Shown here: positions 22,559 to 34,134 of the stretch, piece by piece
How positions within the stretch are numbered: position 1 is the stretch's first letter
How the letters are laid out: each line of letters starts with the position of its first letter
From: Cymodocea nodosa
Lineage: Eukaryota > Streptophyta > Magnoliopsida > Alismatales > Cymodoceaceae
Length of the DNA: 64,000 nt
Direction: 5' to 3'
Assembly (NCBI GenBank): GCA_036874045.1
Contig: CM072339.1
Coordinates: forward strand, 8,873,501-8,937,500
Program-made: the position numbers and the translations under genes
Notes under the pieces: generated by a model
Databases searched by the model: none
Told to the model about the DNA's origin: nothing
The model's input: the letters and a program-made list of their open reading frames with translations, nothing else

Positions 22559-24395
22559 GTGTTTTCTTCTGTAATTGAGAATATGGCATATGCTTATGCT
22601 CAAAGATTTCTGAAACCTGTAATTGGCATATGTGAATTCTGCAATTCTGAAGGACATGACATTTCTGACTGTTTGAAACTGAGACGTTTACAAATGGTTA
22701 GATCCCATGAACAACAAATGAATTATCCTCAATATAATAGAGCCGAGTATGAGAATCCTATAGTTTACCCAACTGATGGCCAGTATAGAATGTGTAATAT
22801 GTTGAGAGACACGGAAGTTTGGGATAGGTATGACAGACTAGAGCGTAGTATAGAGCAAAACCTTGACAAACTAGAATACTTTATGTGTCAGCAACAAGAA
22901 GTCAACCAATTAAACTATAAGGAAGCATATTCAGAACCTAAAAATGATATAATTTATGAAACTGAAAAAACCAAAATGAAAATTGATCAAAAATTGAGTG
23001 CAATGAAATTAGATGATCTGGAAAGAAAACTAAAAGCATTAGACGAATATACAATGAAAATACAAGTTATGCAACAGGACAATGAAAATTATAATGTTAT
23101 AAACCTGCATAATTTGCAAAATACACAACCAAAAGAAAATATTAATGCAAGAGAATTTAAAGAATGCACTTTAAAACTTAAAACAATTGAAGATCATAAT
23201 TACGAAAATGATATACAAAAACATCATAAGAGTAATGAAAATCTAGAAGATGTATGTGTAACATTAAGATCTGGAACTGATATACCACCAAGAACTCAAA
23301 ATGAAAATGATATGAAGGTGGATAAGAGTAAAAATCAAAATGATAATGAAAATGTAATAGTTGAAAATCTAGAAATCATTGAAGAACAATTTGAATTTGC
23401 TAATGAAGCTAAAAAGGATCAAACTAATCAAATGAAAGAAAAAGAATCTTTAAAATCAAAATCTTTAGCACCCTATCCTAAAAGATTACAACAAACAATA
23501 CCTAGAAAACAAGAAAAAATCAGAGAAATTTTTGAAAAAGTACAAGTTAACATTCCTTTGTTAGATCTATTGTAGAAAATGTCACCTTGTGCTAAATTTG
23601 TGAAGGATTGGTGTACTAAGAAAAGAGAGCGAAAAGTTCTTAGAAAGGTATGACAGACTGGAGCGTAGTATAGAGCAAAACCTTGACAAACTAGAATACT
23701 TTATGTGTCAGCAACAAGAAGTCAACCAATTAAACTATAAGGAAGCATATTCAGAACCTAAAAAGGATATAATTTATGAAACTTAAAAAACCATAATGAA
23801 AATTGATCAAAAATTGAGTGCAATGAAATTAGATGATCTGGAAAGAAAACTAAAAGCATTAGACGAATATACAATGAAAATACAAGTTATGCAACAGGAC
23901 AATGAAAATTATAATGTTATAAACCTGCATAATTTGCAAAATACACAACCAAAAGAAAATATTAATGCAAGAGAATTTAAAGAATGCACTTTAAAACTTA
24001 AAACAATTGAAGATCATAATTACGAAAATGATATACAAAAACATCATAAGAGTAATGAAAATCTGGAAGATGTATGTGTAACATTAAGATCTGGAACTGA
24101 TATACCACCAAGAACTCAAAATGAAAATGATATGAAGGTGGATAAGAGTAAAAATCAAAATGATAATGAAAATGTAATAGCTGAAAATCTAGAAATCACT
24201 GAAGAACAATCTGAATTTGCTAATGAAGTTAAAAAAGATCAAACTAATCAAATGAAAGAAAAAGAATCTTTAAAATCAAAATCTTTAGCACCCTATCCTG
24301 AAAGATTACAACAAACAATACTTGGAAAACAAGAAAAAATCAGAGAAATTTTTGAAAAAGTACAAGTTAACATTCCTTTGTTAGATCTATTGTAG
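22559..24395 (+). pseudogene. Athila gag C-terminal part and linker, copy 2
   Basis: The first reading has ENMAYAYAQRFLKP then CEFCNSEGHDISDCLKL, a CX2CX4HX4C knuckle. It continues into a charged Asn/Lys/Glu-rich linker with VTLRSGTDIPPRTQN and APYPKRLQQT, ending VQVNIPLLDLL. The linker is present twice because of a tandem duplication (22827-24466). The nucleocapsid part would bind RNA in the particle. The N-terminal capsid domain is not seen. Fossil. Confidence 0.75.
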
Positions 24396-24466
24396 AAAAT
24401 GCCACCTTGTGCTAAATTTGTGAAGGATTGGTGTACTAAGAAAAGAGAGCGAAAAGTTCTTAGAAA
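22827..24466 (+). repeat. 820-bp direct tandem duplication in Athila copy 2
   Basis: The block starting GGTATGACAGACT is found at about 22827 and again at 23647, exactly 820 bases later, and the two units align end to end with only a handful of differences. The join has a 4-base AGGT homology. Copy 1 of the family (1-2325) has a single unit, so the duplication is private to copy 2 and came after it diverged from copy 1. Confidence 0.9.
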
Positions 24467-25442
24467 GGTCTTTTTAGCTGAGCAAAGTAGTTCCCTATTT
24501 CTGCCACAAATTCCTAAAAAGTTATCTAATCCTGGAATCCCTGTTATATCATGCACCATAGGAAAAACCATTCTAGAAAGAACCTTAATAGACTTAGGTG
24601 CAGGTATAAATGTTATGCCAAGTGATATATTTGCATCCTTAGGATTAGAAGGCTTAACTCCTACTAGTATGGTTATTCAATTAGCTGATAGAAGTATAAG
24701 ATACCCTAGAGGAAAAATAGAGGATGTCTTAATTAAAATCAAGAACTTTATATATCCTATTGATATTGTAATTTTGGTTTCCCAACAAATTAAGCATAAA
24801 AATAGTGATACATCTTTAATTTTGGGAAGACCATTTTTAGCAACATCAGGGGCTATTATAAATTGTAAAACTGGAGTAATGAAGCTAGCATATGGTAATG
24901 AGGATACTCAATTAAATATTTTCAAGCTAGAAAGGTTTGAGGAATTAGAAATGTCCTTACATACCATAGACTTTTTAGAGGACGAAGGAGATATGTTAGA
25001 TGATGTGATTCAAGAAGAATTAAATAGGCAAATCAATTCTGAAACTTTAGAGGAAAGTGAAAGCATAAATATAGAAGGAGATCTGGAAGAAATTAATTTA
25101 GAAAATGATGATGTTCAATTAGGAGCTCTAGCTTTTGATAGGCAGCATTTAGAATTAAAACGTTTACCTCCTGAATTAACCTATATATTTCTGGAAGATA
25201 AACGAACCTGTCCAATCATTATTGCTTTAGATTTAAAAGAGGATCAAGTAGCTAAATTAAAAGATGTAGTAAAAAGTTATAAAGAAGCAATAGGATGGAC
25301 TATGACTGATATAAAAGGGTTAAACTCAACTTTATACTATCACCACATATATTTAGAAGAGAATGCTAAACCTGTTAGAATTCCTGAGAGGAGATTAAAT
25401 CCAAACCTTAAAGAAGTAGTCAAGAAGGAAATGGTGAAATAG
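24399..25442 (+). pseudogene. Athila aspartic protease region, copy 2
   Basis: Active-site block LIDLGAGINVMPSDIFASLG, then IQLADRSIRYPRG and SLILGRPFLATSGAIINCK. The acidic C-terminal extension leads to the RT entry segment YYHHIYLEENAKPVR and RIPERRLNPNLKEVVKKEM. Cleaves the gag-pol polyprotein in the family. About 347 residues in one frame. Part of a broken element. Confidence 0.8.
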
Positions 25443-26275
25443 TTAGATAATGACATAATTTATCCGATTTCTGATAGCTCGTGGGTTAGTCCAATCCATG
25501 TAGTTCCTAAGAAATCTGGATTAACAGTTATTAGGAATGAAAGTCAAGACTTGATACATATTAGAATTCAATCAGGCTATAGAGTATGCATAGACTATAG
25601 AAAGCTAAATGTTGTGACTAGGAAAGATCATTTTCCCTTACCTTTTATAGATCAAATGCTGGAAAGATTAGCAGGGCAAGAATATTTTTATTTCCTAGAT
25701 GGGTATTCAGGTTATAATCAAATTCCAGTAGCATTAGAGGATCAAGAGAAAACAACGTTCACATGTCCTAATGGAACTTATGCTTTTAAGAGAATGCCAT
25801 TCGGATTATGCAATGCACCAGCTACCTTTAAAAGGTGTATGCAGGGCATATTTACTAGAATGACTGAAGATTTCTTAGAAATATTTATGGATGATTTTAC
25901 TGTATATGGCAACATATATGAAGATTGTTTAAGCAATTTAGACCAAATATTAAAACGTTGTGTGGAAAAAAATCTGGTTTTAAATTAGGAAAAATGTCAC
26001 TTCATGGTTAAACAAGGAATAGTCTAAGGGCATGTTGTTTCTAAGAAAGGGTTGGAAGTAGATAAAGCTAAAATAGAAGTAATTTCTAATCTACCAGAAC
26101 CTAAATCAGTAAAAGATATTAGATCATTTCTAGGGCATGCTAGTTTTTATAGAAGATTTATTAAAGACTTTAGCAAAATGGCTAGACCTTTAACTAATCT
26201 ATTAAAAGATGTCCCATTTAAATTTGATAAAAATTGCAAGGAAGCATTTTTCAGACTTAAGACTAGCATAATTTA
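25443..26275 (+). pseudogene. Athila reverse transcriptase, copy 2
   Basis: YRVCIDYRKLNVVTRKDHFP, FYFLDGYSGYNQIPVALEDQ, KRMPFGLCNAPATFKRCMQG and the catalytic EIFMDDFTVYG (FMDD). The thumb and connection part (26052-26276) has SNLPEPKSVKDIRSFLGHAS and FYRRFIKDFSKMARPLTNLL. All are standard Ty3/gypsy RT blocks in order. Fossil. Confidence 0.9.
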
Positions 26276-26842
26276 AACTCCTATAACTCAAGCACTTGAT
26301 TGGAACCATCTATTTGAATTAATGTGCGATGCTTCTAATTTTGTTGTAGGAGCAGTGTTAGGACATAAAATAGAAAAATCTCCTAGAGTGATTCATTATG
26401 CAAGCAAAACCTTAAATGATGCTCAAGTTAATTACACAACTACTGAAAAAGAATTATTAGCTATTGTGTTTGCCTTAGAAAAGTTTAGATCATATCCGAT
26501 TGGAGCTAAAGTGATAATATACACGGATCATTCAGCTTTAAAACATCTACTAAAGAAAAAAGAGACTAAACCTAGATTGATCCGATGGATATTATTATTA
26601 CAAGAATTTGATCTAGAAATTAAAGAAAAAAAAGGTTGTGAGAATGTAGTAGCAAATCATTTATCAAGATTACAAATAGAAAAATCAAATATTGAAATTA
26701 AGGATAATTTTCCTAATGAACAATTAATGACCATCAACACAATATCGTGGTATGCAGACATAGTTAATTACTTAGTTACTAGTTCAACACCTAAGGATTG
26801 GAATAGAAAGGACAAGAAATCGTTTTTCTCAAGAGTAAAATA
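26276..26842 (+). pseudogene. Athila RNase H, copy 2
   Basis: [20 protein letters not shown] (first catalytic Asp), [20 protein letters not shown] (catalytic Glu), [14 protein letters not shown] (catalytic Asp) and [13 protein letters not shown] (the final VADxLSR block). It degrades RNA in RNA/DNA hybrids during reverse transcription. It sits between RT and integrase, as expected for Ty3/gypsy. Confidence 0.9.
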
Positions 26843-27429
26843 ATATTATTGGGAAGACCCATACTTATTTAAGAAATGTCCAGATCTGGTTTTAAGGAGG
26901 TGTGTTCCAGAAATTGAATATCCGAGCATATTGTCTTTCTATCTTGACCAAGCTTGTGGAGGGCATTTTGGTTCAGGGAAAACTGCTGCAAAAATTCTAC
27001 ACTATGGGTTTTATTGGCCAACACTATTCAAAGATGCTCATAAATATTGCTTAAGTTGTTTAAGATGTCAACAAATAGGAAGAATATCAAAGATGAATAT
27101 GATGTCTCTTAATCATATTGTTGAGGTTGAAATCTTTGATGTGTGGGGAATAGATTTTATGGGTCCATTTCCTATGTCTAATCAATTTAATTACATATTG
27201 TTGGGGGTGGATTATGTATCTAAATGGATAGAAGCTATTCCTACAAAAACTAATGATAACAAAGTGGTAATACAATTTATAAGAACAAATATATTTGCCA
27301 GATTTGGAATACCTAAAGCTATCACCAGTGATAGAGGAACTCATTTCTATAATAGAAGTTTTGAAGCCTTAATGAAGAAATATGGAGTAAACCACAAAAT
27401 TGCAACTTCATATCATCCGCAAACAAGTG
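26843..27429 (+). pseudogene. Athila integrase, zinc finger and core, copy 2
   Basis: H/C zinc finger GGHFGSGKTAAKILHYGFYW with CLSCLRCQQIGRIS. Catalytic core: FDVWGIDFMGPFP (first Asp), KAITSDRGTHFYNRSFEALM (second Asp) and YHPQTS. It ends where Sirevirus copy 1 begins (27430), just before the expected catalytic Glu segment. No continuation is seen at 38212. Confidence 0.9.
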
Positions 27430-28475
27430 TGTTGAGTATTTTTGTTTTGATGATGTGTGCTGAATGAAAATAATCATATTTGCTCAATTACTATTGCTTG
27501 TGAAAAGAAATTAAAATCATCAATTAATATAGAAAAAGCTTATTGATATAAATACTTGTCTGTATTGGATCTGAAGTTAATATCTAGTCGTTTCGTTGCA
27601 TTAATTTCTCATTTAGCTAAATGTTAAGTTAACGTGTATTTTTATTGAAAAGCATGATATGTTTTAATGTTATATCTTCTGTATCATGAACAGTGCACGT
27701 TTAGACAACTCATTAAGTTAGTGTTTTGTTTGTATAGAGGTCACATGACAACTCGTTAAGTTAGAGGCTTAAAGGTTAAAATAGGTCACGTGATAACTCG
27801 TTAAGTTAGTGAGTAAAAGAAGAGACGAACTCGTTAAGTTAGTGTTATACACGTGGTGAAATTATAAGTTACGAATGTTGTATTGTATCACGTGAGGTGC
27901 ACATGTTTAACTCGTTAAGTTAACATAACTAAACGCGTTGAGTTGCTATATTGAACACTAAGGCAACGCGTTAGGTTAGCATTATAAACTTAAGTTGTTA
28001 TTTTTTCACGTGGTAAAATTCTTATTATAAAAACATTTGTTTATTACTGGTTCGTTGAGTTATCATAACACAACGGAAATGGATCGTTGAGTTATCATAA
28101 CACAATGGAGATGGTTCGTTGAGATAGCATAACACCACGGACTTAGTTCGTTGAGTTAGCTACAGTACTTGTCACGTGAAATGGCACATGAGGAACTCGT
28201 TAAGTTAGAAACGTTAAGTTATATATATACTTGTGTTACTCGTTTAGTTAACATTAAAGTAACAACTTCTTATTACACTGATGAAAAATTTTTGGACGAG
28301 AAAGTTTATTTTGCAGGAAATTTTTCAGAGATCCAGGACTGATGATTAAAGAAAATTTGAAATATAAACGTGGGTTAGAACGTGTGTGTTTCGATGAAGG
28401 AAAAAGAAAAGACGTGGAGAAGTGGAAAACTGGTAGTGGTTAAACGTGAAGGATATGCATGAAATGAAGATACAG

Positions 28476-28484
28476 TATAAAAGG
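28476..28484 (+). promoter_or_regulatory. TATA box of Sirevirus LTR (copy 1, 5')
   Basis: TATAAAAGG in the context ACAGTATAAAAGGCATAG. The expected transcription start ~30 bases on falls at the beginning of the 42-bp tandem repeats. The same box is at 37603-37611, and on the minus strand at 44723-44731 and 56198-56206. Confidence 0.75.
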
Positions 28485-28500
28485 CATAGAATTCTCGTTG

Positions 28501-28630
28501 ATCAAACCATCCTTGCACACAAAAAGAAAAATCTTTTCAAGTATCAAACCATCCTTGCACACAAAAAGAAAAATCTTTTCAAGGATCAAACCATCCCTGC
28601 ACACCAAAAGAAAAATCTTTTTCAGGGATC
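28501..28630 (+). repeat. 42-bp tandem repeat just after the LTR TATA box
   Basis: Units beginning ATCAAACCATCC at 28501, 28543 and 28585, each followed by TTGCACACAAAAAGAAAAAT or a near copy. The 3' LTR carries the same three units (from about 37628). The LTRs of copy 2 carry fewer (around 44620-44710 and 56095-56180). Confidence 0.9.
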
Positions 28631-29087
28631 AAAAAACACCTTCTTGGGGAAAATCTCTCAAGTGGAAGAAAGTTCAGTGAAGCATAAAAAGGTAAGATTT
28701 TCATCACTGAAGATTTGAAGTATTAGAAGAAAGCAAATTCGGTGAAGCATGAAAAGACAAGATATTCGTCACTGAAGAATTGCTGAAGAAGAAAAAGAAG
28801 AAGAAGAAAGATCTCAAACATGGAGAAAAGTTTTAAATTACGCAAATTAGTTTTCTCTATTTGTAGTTATGAAATTGTTTAGATGATACATCGTATCGAA
28901 ATATAATTGCATCTACAATTTCTGAGGAGAATTGAATTGTATATTGTAATTGAAACCTTGAATAAAAATGATTTTATGAAAACAGTGTCTCGACTTGTTT
29001 TTGAGTTTTAAAGTTTCAATTATATTTCAGAAAATATTAAAAATACACAATTCACCCCCCTCTTGTGTAGCCATACGATCCAACAAG

Positions 29088-29099
29088 TGGTATCAGAGC
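29088..29099 (+). other. Primer binding site, initiator tRNA-Met
   Basis: TGGTATCAGAGC, the exact complement of the plant initiator tRNA-Met 3' end, two bases after the LTR. Standard for plant Ty1/copia elements. Confidence 0.92.
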
Positions 29100-29285
29100 T
29101 TTGTGAATAATCTTTGATATAAAATCGAAACCAACTTATTTAATATCATTGCTTATTCTACCTTCCCTGTTTTTAAACGGAAATTAATATCTGAGCATAC
29201 GTTTAACTCTATTGATTTAAGGCTCAAGTTGTTTTAAAGTTTTTAGACTGTTTAAAATCAAATAGGTTGAAAAATCTAAGGTAAA

Positions 29286-31545
29286 ATGGCTACTGGAAAT
29301 GGTAATTTTTCTTTATATGAAGGCCAAAATCTTAATCGTCCTCCTTTATTTGATGGAATACATTTTGAATATTGGAAATATAGGATGACTGTTTCTCTTC
29401 AAAGTATAGATCATAAGTTGTGGTTCATGATTTCGAAACCATATACTCCGTTAACTACCCCTTATAATACTTGGACAATTACTGAAAAAGAAAATGAAAC
29501 TCTAAATGCTAAGGGCTTAAATATTTTATTTTGTGCATTGAGTTATGAACAGTTTAGTAAAGTGTCATCATATAAATATGCTTATGAGGTGTGGCATGCA
29601 TTTGAAGTTTCACATAAAGGTACTTCTCAAGTTAAAGAGACAAAAATAAACATGTTGATTCACAAGTATGAACTCTTTAAGATGCATGAAGACGAAAATA
29701 TTTCTAAGATGTTTTCCAGATCTCTTGATATCATAAACTCTTTAAAATGTTTAGGAAAGAATTTTGAATAGAAGGATTTGGTGAGGAAAATTCTCAGATC
29801 CCTTAGTTCTAAATTGTCTTAGAAAGTAACATCAATTGAGGAATCACGAGATTTCAATGTTTATACTATGAATGAACTTATAGGAAATTTAACAGGTTAT
29901 GAAGTTCAATTAAATGAATCACTAAGTCACAACAAACTAAAAATGAAGAAAGAAATATCCTTCGAAATTAATTCAAAATCTGATATATCTACTGATTCTA
30001 ACGAGGATTTGATTTTGCTGACTAGGAAATTCAAGAAAGCATGGAAAGCTAGGAAACAGCAAAGGAACAAAAGTGATAAACCCTCAATGTCAAAATCATT
30101 GAATGACTAGAATTCTTCATCCAGAAAGTATGTATGTTACAACTGTAAGAAACCTAGACATCTTTCTCTAGATTGTCCTATGAGGAAAAATGAAAAGCAA
30201 AGTAGGACAAATCAGAAGAAGACGGCTCAGAAAACTCAAAAAAAGTTTTACAAGAAAAAGGCTTTGAAGGTCACTTGGGATGACACATCTTAAGAGTCTG
30301 AATCTGAGGAATCAGCATCAAAATCTTTACATTCAGAAGGAGAACAAGAGTTAGAAGACGTTGCTCATGTGTGCTTCATGGCAGATGAGTGTGAGGTAAT
30401 ATCTGATCCTAAAAGTCATTCAGATTTCAACTTTGATGAATTATTATGTACTTATCACGCATTATTACAAAAACTTAAAGTATGTAAACTGGAAAATAAG
30501 AATATTAGAAAATCTTCATCCATTATGGAAGAAGAAAATTGTTTCCAGGAAAACTACTTTAGAAAAGTTTAAATGTGATAATGAAAATCATGCTAGAGAT
30601 TTGCAAAAATTTAGATTTAATGAATGTATCTTGCATGAACAAATACAGAATATAAATGCTGAAAAATTGAAGATAGAATCTGAAAATGAAATGTTGAGAA
30701 ACAATATAAATGAACTTGAATTAGAGATAGAAAAATTAAAACTGAGAGAGCAAGATTTAAATTCTACCTTTGAGAAATGGAATTTAAGTCAAACTAAGTT
30801 AGACAAACTAACTAGTACCCTTGCGGTGTCTTATAAATTTGGCTTAGGATTTGATTATCCTGAATATCCTAAATCTCAAGCCAATAAAGGATTTATTAGT
30901 TGCAGTTCAAGTAAATCTAAGACTAAAATTCCTTTTATTATGAAACATGGTAATAAATATGTAGAAGTAGGTACTTCAAGGGATGAATCATGAAGTAATA
31001 ATATAAATCAATGTGATTTGTCAAATTGTACTTCTAACATGACTATAAATGTTTCTAAAAATCCTGTTTTTTGCTCTGGAAATTCAGTTTCTAATGTTTC
31101 TAAACTTTCAGACAATTGTAGTAAACTGAAAATTCAGAAACCTGAGCATGTAATTCTATACACTGGTATTAGACCAATTACTCATTCTGAATGTGATAAA
31201 ACAAAAAATTCTTGTGTAGAAAAAGATTTTGTATGTACGGAAAGTGTTAATACAAGTACAAAATCTTGGTATGAACTTACAGAAATGTATAAGCATGACC
31301 AAAATAAATTAACATCTGATAAAAATATGTTTGGTCTTGATTATACTTCATCTGAAAACAAAAAGAATGATTGCAAAAGCAATAATGCTATATGTGAGTA
31401 TGAAGCTAATGATAAATCAATAGTACTTACAACTAATAAGAATATAAATGATAATGTTAAACTATTTTTAAACAAAAAGAAGAAATATACGTTTAATGAA
31501 CTTGGTCCTCAACAACATTGGGTACCAAGAAAAAATTTTTCTTAA
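29286..31545 (+). pseudogene. Sirevirus gag, copy 1
   Basis: Start MATGNGNFSLYEGQNLNRPP at 29286. The capsid-like N-terminal part has FEYWKYRMTVSLQSIDHKLW and NMLIHKYELFKMHEDENISK. A basic region precedes the CCHC knuckle CYNCKKPRHLSLDCPMRK (about 30130-30185). A long coiled coil follows (ILHEQIQNINAEKLKIESEN, NNINELELEIEKLKLREQDL at about 30620-30760), then an Asn/Ser-rich tail ending QQHWVPRKNFS. The coiled-coil extension of gag is a Sirevirus trait. Several breaks. Confidence 0.85.
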
Positions 31546-31792
31546 TTTGTGTTGCAGGAGGAAACAACATCAAAATGGATCTTGGACAGTGGAGCGTCAA
31601 GTCACATGACCAGACAAAAAAGTCTATTACAAAATTTTACAAATACCATGAAAGGAAGTGCAACATTTGGAAACAAAAGCAAAGATAAAATCATAGGTAT
31701 GGGCAATGTTCAAATAACTCCTACTTGTGTTATTTCGAATGTACTATTTGTAGAAAACCTAGGTTTTAATTTGTTGAGTGTCATAAATGGAT
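31546..31792 (+). pseudogene. Sirevirus protease, copy 1
   Basis: KWILDSGASSHMTRQKSLLQ carries the D-S-G-A active site. PTCVISNVLFVENLGFNLLS is the conserved end of the copia protease region. It follows gag directly, as in copy 2 (52826-53188). Confidence 0.85.
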
Positions 31793-32603
31793 AAAGGTAT
31801 ATTTTTAAATTAGGAAAATTATGTAGATGAAATGCTTAAGAAATTTAATTTTAATGATACAAGGATTCGGGGAACTCCTATGAGTACTACTTTAAAGTTA
31901 GATATTCATGACATAGGAAAATCTATATATCAAAGAAAATACAGAAGTATGATTAGTTCTGTACTTTATTTGACTGCTAGTAGACCTGATATTATGTTTG
32001 CTGTGTGTGTTTGTGCTAGATTTCAATCTAATCCTAAAGAATCAGACTTAATTGCAGTTAAAAGAATATTTAGATATATACAAGGAACTAAAAATTTCAG
32101 ACTGTATTATTCTAAGGATAGTTCAATAGATCTTATAGGATATACTGATGCTGATTATGCAGGATCTAAATCTGATAGAAAGAGTACGAGTGGCACATGT
32201 CAATTATTGGGAAATAATTTGGTGTCATGGTTTAGTAAAAAGCAAAACTATGTAGCACTTTCTACTACAGATGGTGAATATATTGCTGCTGCACTGTATT
32301 GCACTCAGATTCTGTGGATAAGGCAAACTTTAGAAGATTTTGGATTATCTTATGATACAACTGAGATTTATTGTGACAGTTGTTCTGCAATAAATCTTTC
32401 CAAAAATCCTGTATTACATTCAAGAGCAAAGCATATAGAGGTTAGACATCATTTTCTAAGAGATAACGTAATTAAAGGAAAAATTAAATTAGAATTTGTG
32501 TCTAGTAAAAATCAATTAGCTGATATATTTACAAAACCTCTAGACGAAAATACATTATGAAACATTAGATTAAATTTAGGTATTTGTAGGCTATGTGATG
32601 TGT
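31793..32603 (+). pseudogene. Sirevirus RT end and RNase H, copy 1
   Basis: YRSMISSVLYLTASRPDIMF, RIFRYIQGTKNFRLYYSKDS, DLIGYTDADYAGSKSDRKST (RNase H entry), DSCSAINLSKNPVLHSRAKH and LADIFTKPLDENTL at the C-terminus. The order and spelling match copy 2 at 50106-50975. The polymerase part of RT and the integrase are not represented in this copy. Confidence 0.85.
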
Positions 32604-34134
32604 AAAATGCTTAAACTCCATATAAAAAGATAAATATTATTGATGATGTTGTTCACCTCATAGATATTATATACTTATTATAAATATCTAAAGTAATATC
32701 TAAACTGCTGCTTAAGATACTATGTATTTATTGTAAAATCATTGTAGTATCTTATTGATTTTAAGTAGTTTATCAATTTTAATAGTTTTTACGATTTTAA
32801 GTGGAAGTGTAAATGAAAAACATTAAATACTTCTTACATTCTGAAATTTTGATTAAATGTTTTCTTGAATCAAGGAAAATGCATATGATCATGCATAAAT
32901 TTGACTTAATTGATTAAACTTGTAGAATAAGTTATATGTAACTCATCTTAAACTGTTAATCAAAAGTATAAGCTTATTAAAACTGATTCATATTCTCAGT
33001 ACAATCATAGAAGTAAAAATTGTATGAGATTTGTGTTTTATTGCATCTGTATTAATGGAATACATATATACTGTGCTTAAAATGAAAAGTGCTTACAAAG
33101 TAAAAATCTTTGAGAGTTTATTGATCAGTTTGATCACGAGCCTTTTGTACTTGAGCAGATAGGTATGTAAGGATTGTTGTCCTGAAAAAGGATTCTTTAA
33201 ATCTGGCAACCTAAGGTCCTAATCAGATCTAGGATTGTTGACTGAAAGCTCATTACACGGGTACATTAGAAAGCTCTTGTATGATTCAAGCTTTTCAAAC
33301 TAACTTTTAAAGAAAATTATCAATATTTACTGTTTTCAAAAGAAAAAGTTATTTCATTAATTACAGATATCTTTTAATTGCATATAGTTTATACCAATAT
33401 GACTACTGATTTATTGAATCAACATTAGTACTTTTGAAAACGTTTATTTGAGATACATTCTTTTATTCTCCTTGAATTAATCGAATTGAGTTTAAAGTTG
33501 TGTTTTGATTCATATACAGTAGGAATTGATTCTGAAAATCATTTTTGTTGATGTCAGGATAACGGAAGTCTCTGAAAAGAAAATGTAAAAGTATAGTTAT
33601 ACTTAACATCTATTGTCACTACAATGTCAAAAATAGATTAATATAATTTAAAATACAAATTTTAGTTAATCTGAATTAATGTCCTCTTAAAATCTTGATG
33701 AAATAATTTAAAAAGACAAATAAACTATTTTAGATTCAAAGGACAAAATGTTTAAATAGTTTACTATGTTCTCAAGATAATGTTAAGTTTTAGCATGTGC
33801 ATTATTTTCGGAACGTTTCAGTTGGAAGCATCCGAAAATTGTTTTAAGTGTACTAACTAGACGTTATGTTAGATAAGGTAACGTGTAAAACTACCTCTAA
33901 ACAGCGTTTTACTCATTAGGTTAGTTAACTCAACGAGTTATACTTGAATATTTCGGGTACTTTGATTGAATAAGCTTTATTCAATATTTATTTTATTTTC
34001 TAAACCCGACTTCTCTTCACGTTGAGTTATACGCCTAAAAACCCTATTTAAACACTTATTACATGGGGACTTAGGTTATTGGTAAACTTTGTTAAGAAAA
34101 TCGTTCCCGCTTGTTGTTATTACAACCTGCGACG
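32604..34134 (+). other. Non-coding spacer between RNase H and accessory ORF, Sirevirus copy 1
   Basis: About 1.5 kb without a supported gene, collinear with the spacers of copies 2 and 3. Notable are AT-rich inverted words at 32650-32760 (ATAATATCTA.., AGATACTATG, TAGTATCTTA). At 33120-33260 lies a segment (CGAGCCTTTTGTACTTGAGC, GGATTGTTGACTGAAAGCTC) that is unusually well kept between copies. TTTCAGTTGG..CATCCGAAAA occurs near 33818. Confidence 0.65.

Larger units (their letters stand above)
20372..27429 (+). mobile_element. Athila-type Ty3/gypsy retrotransposon, copy 2 (3' part missing)
   Basis: Order: 5' LTR, tRNA-Asp primer site, gag C-terminal part, protease, RT, RNase H and integrase core, then interruption by Sirevirus copy 1 at 27430. 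The gypsy domain order (integrase after RNase H) is clear. It is inserted into a copia B LTR. It contains an 820-bp tandem duplication in gag/linker. No 3' LTR was found on the other side of the Sirevirus. Broken, with on the order of six to ten breaks. Confidence 0.9.
27430..29085 (+). repeat. 5' LTR of Sirevirus copy 1 (1656 bp)
   Basis: TGTTGAGTATTTTTGTTTTG at 27430 to GATCCAACA at 29085. It contains AACTCGTTAAGTTAG and GTTCGTTGAGTTATCATAAC word arrays (27700-28220), a TATA box at 28476-28484, a 42-bp tandem repeat from 28501 and the end block TTCACCCCCCTCTTGTGTAG. Confidence 0.9.

Noticed and set aside
28446-28718. Small lysine-rich protein from the 42-bp repeats in the LTR (also 37573-37803, 44570-44761, 56045-56236)
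   Set aside because: The 42-base period is a multiple of three, so any open frame repeats itself. It begins upstream of the expected transcript start and varies between copies.
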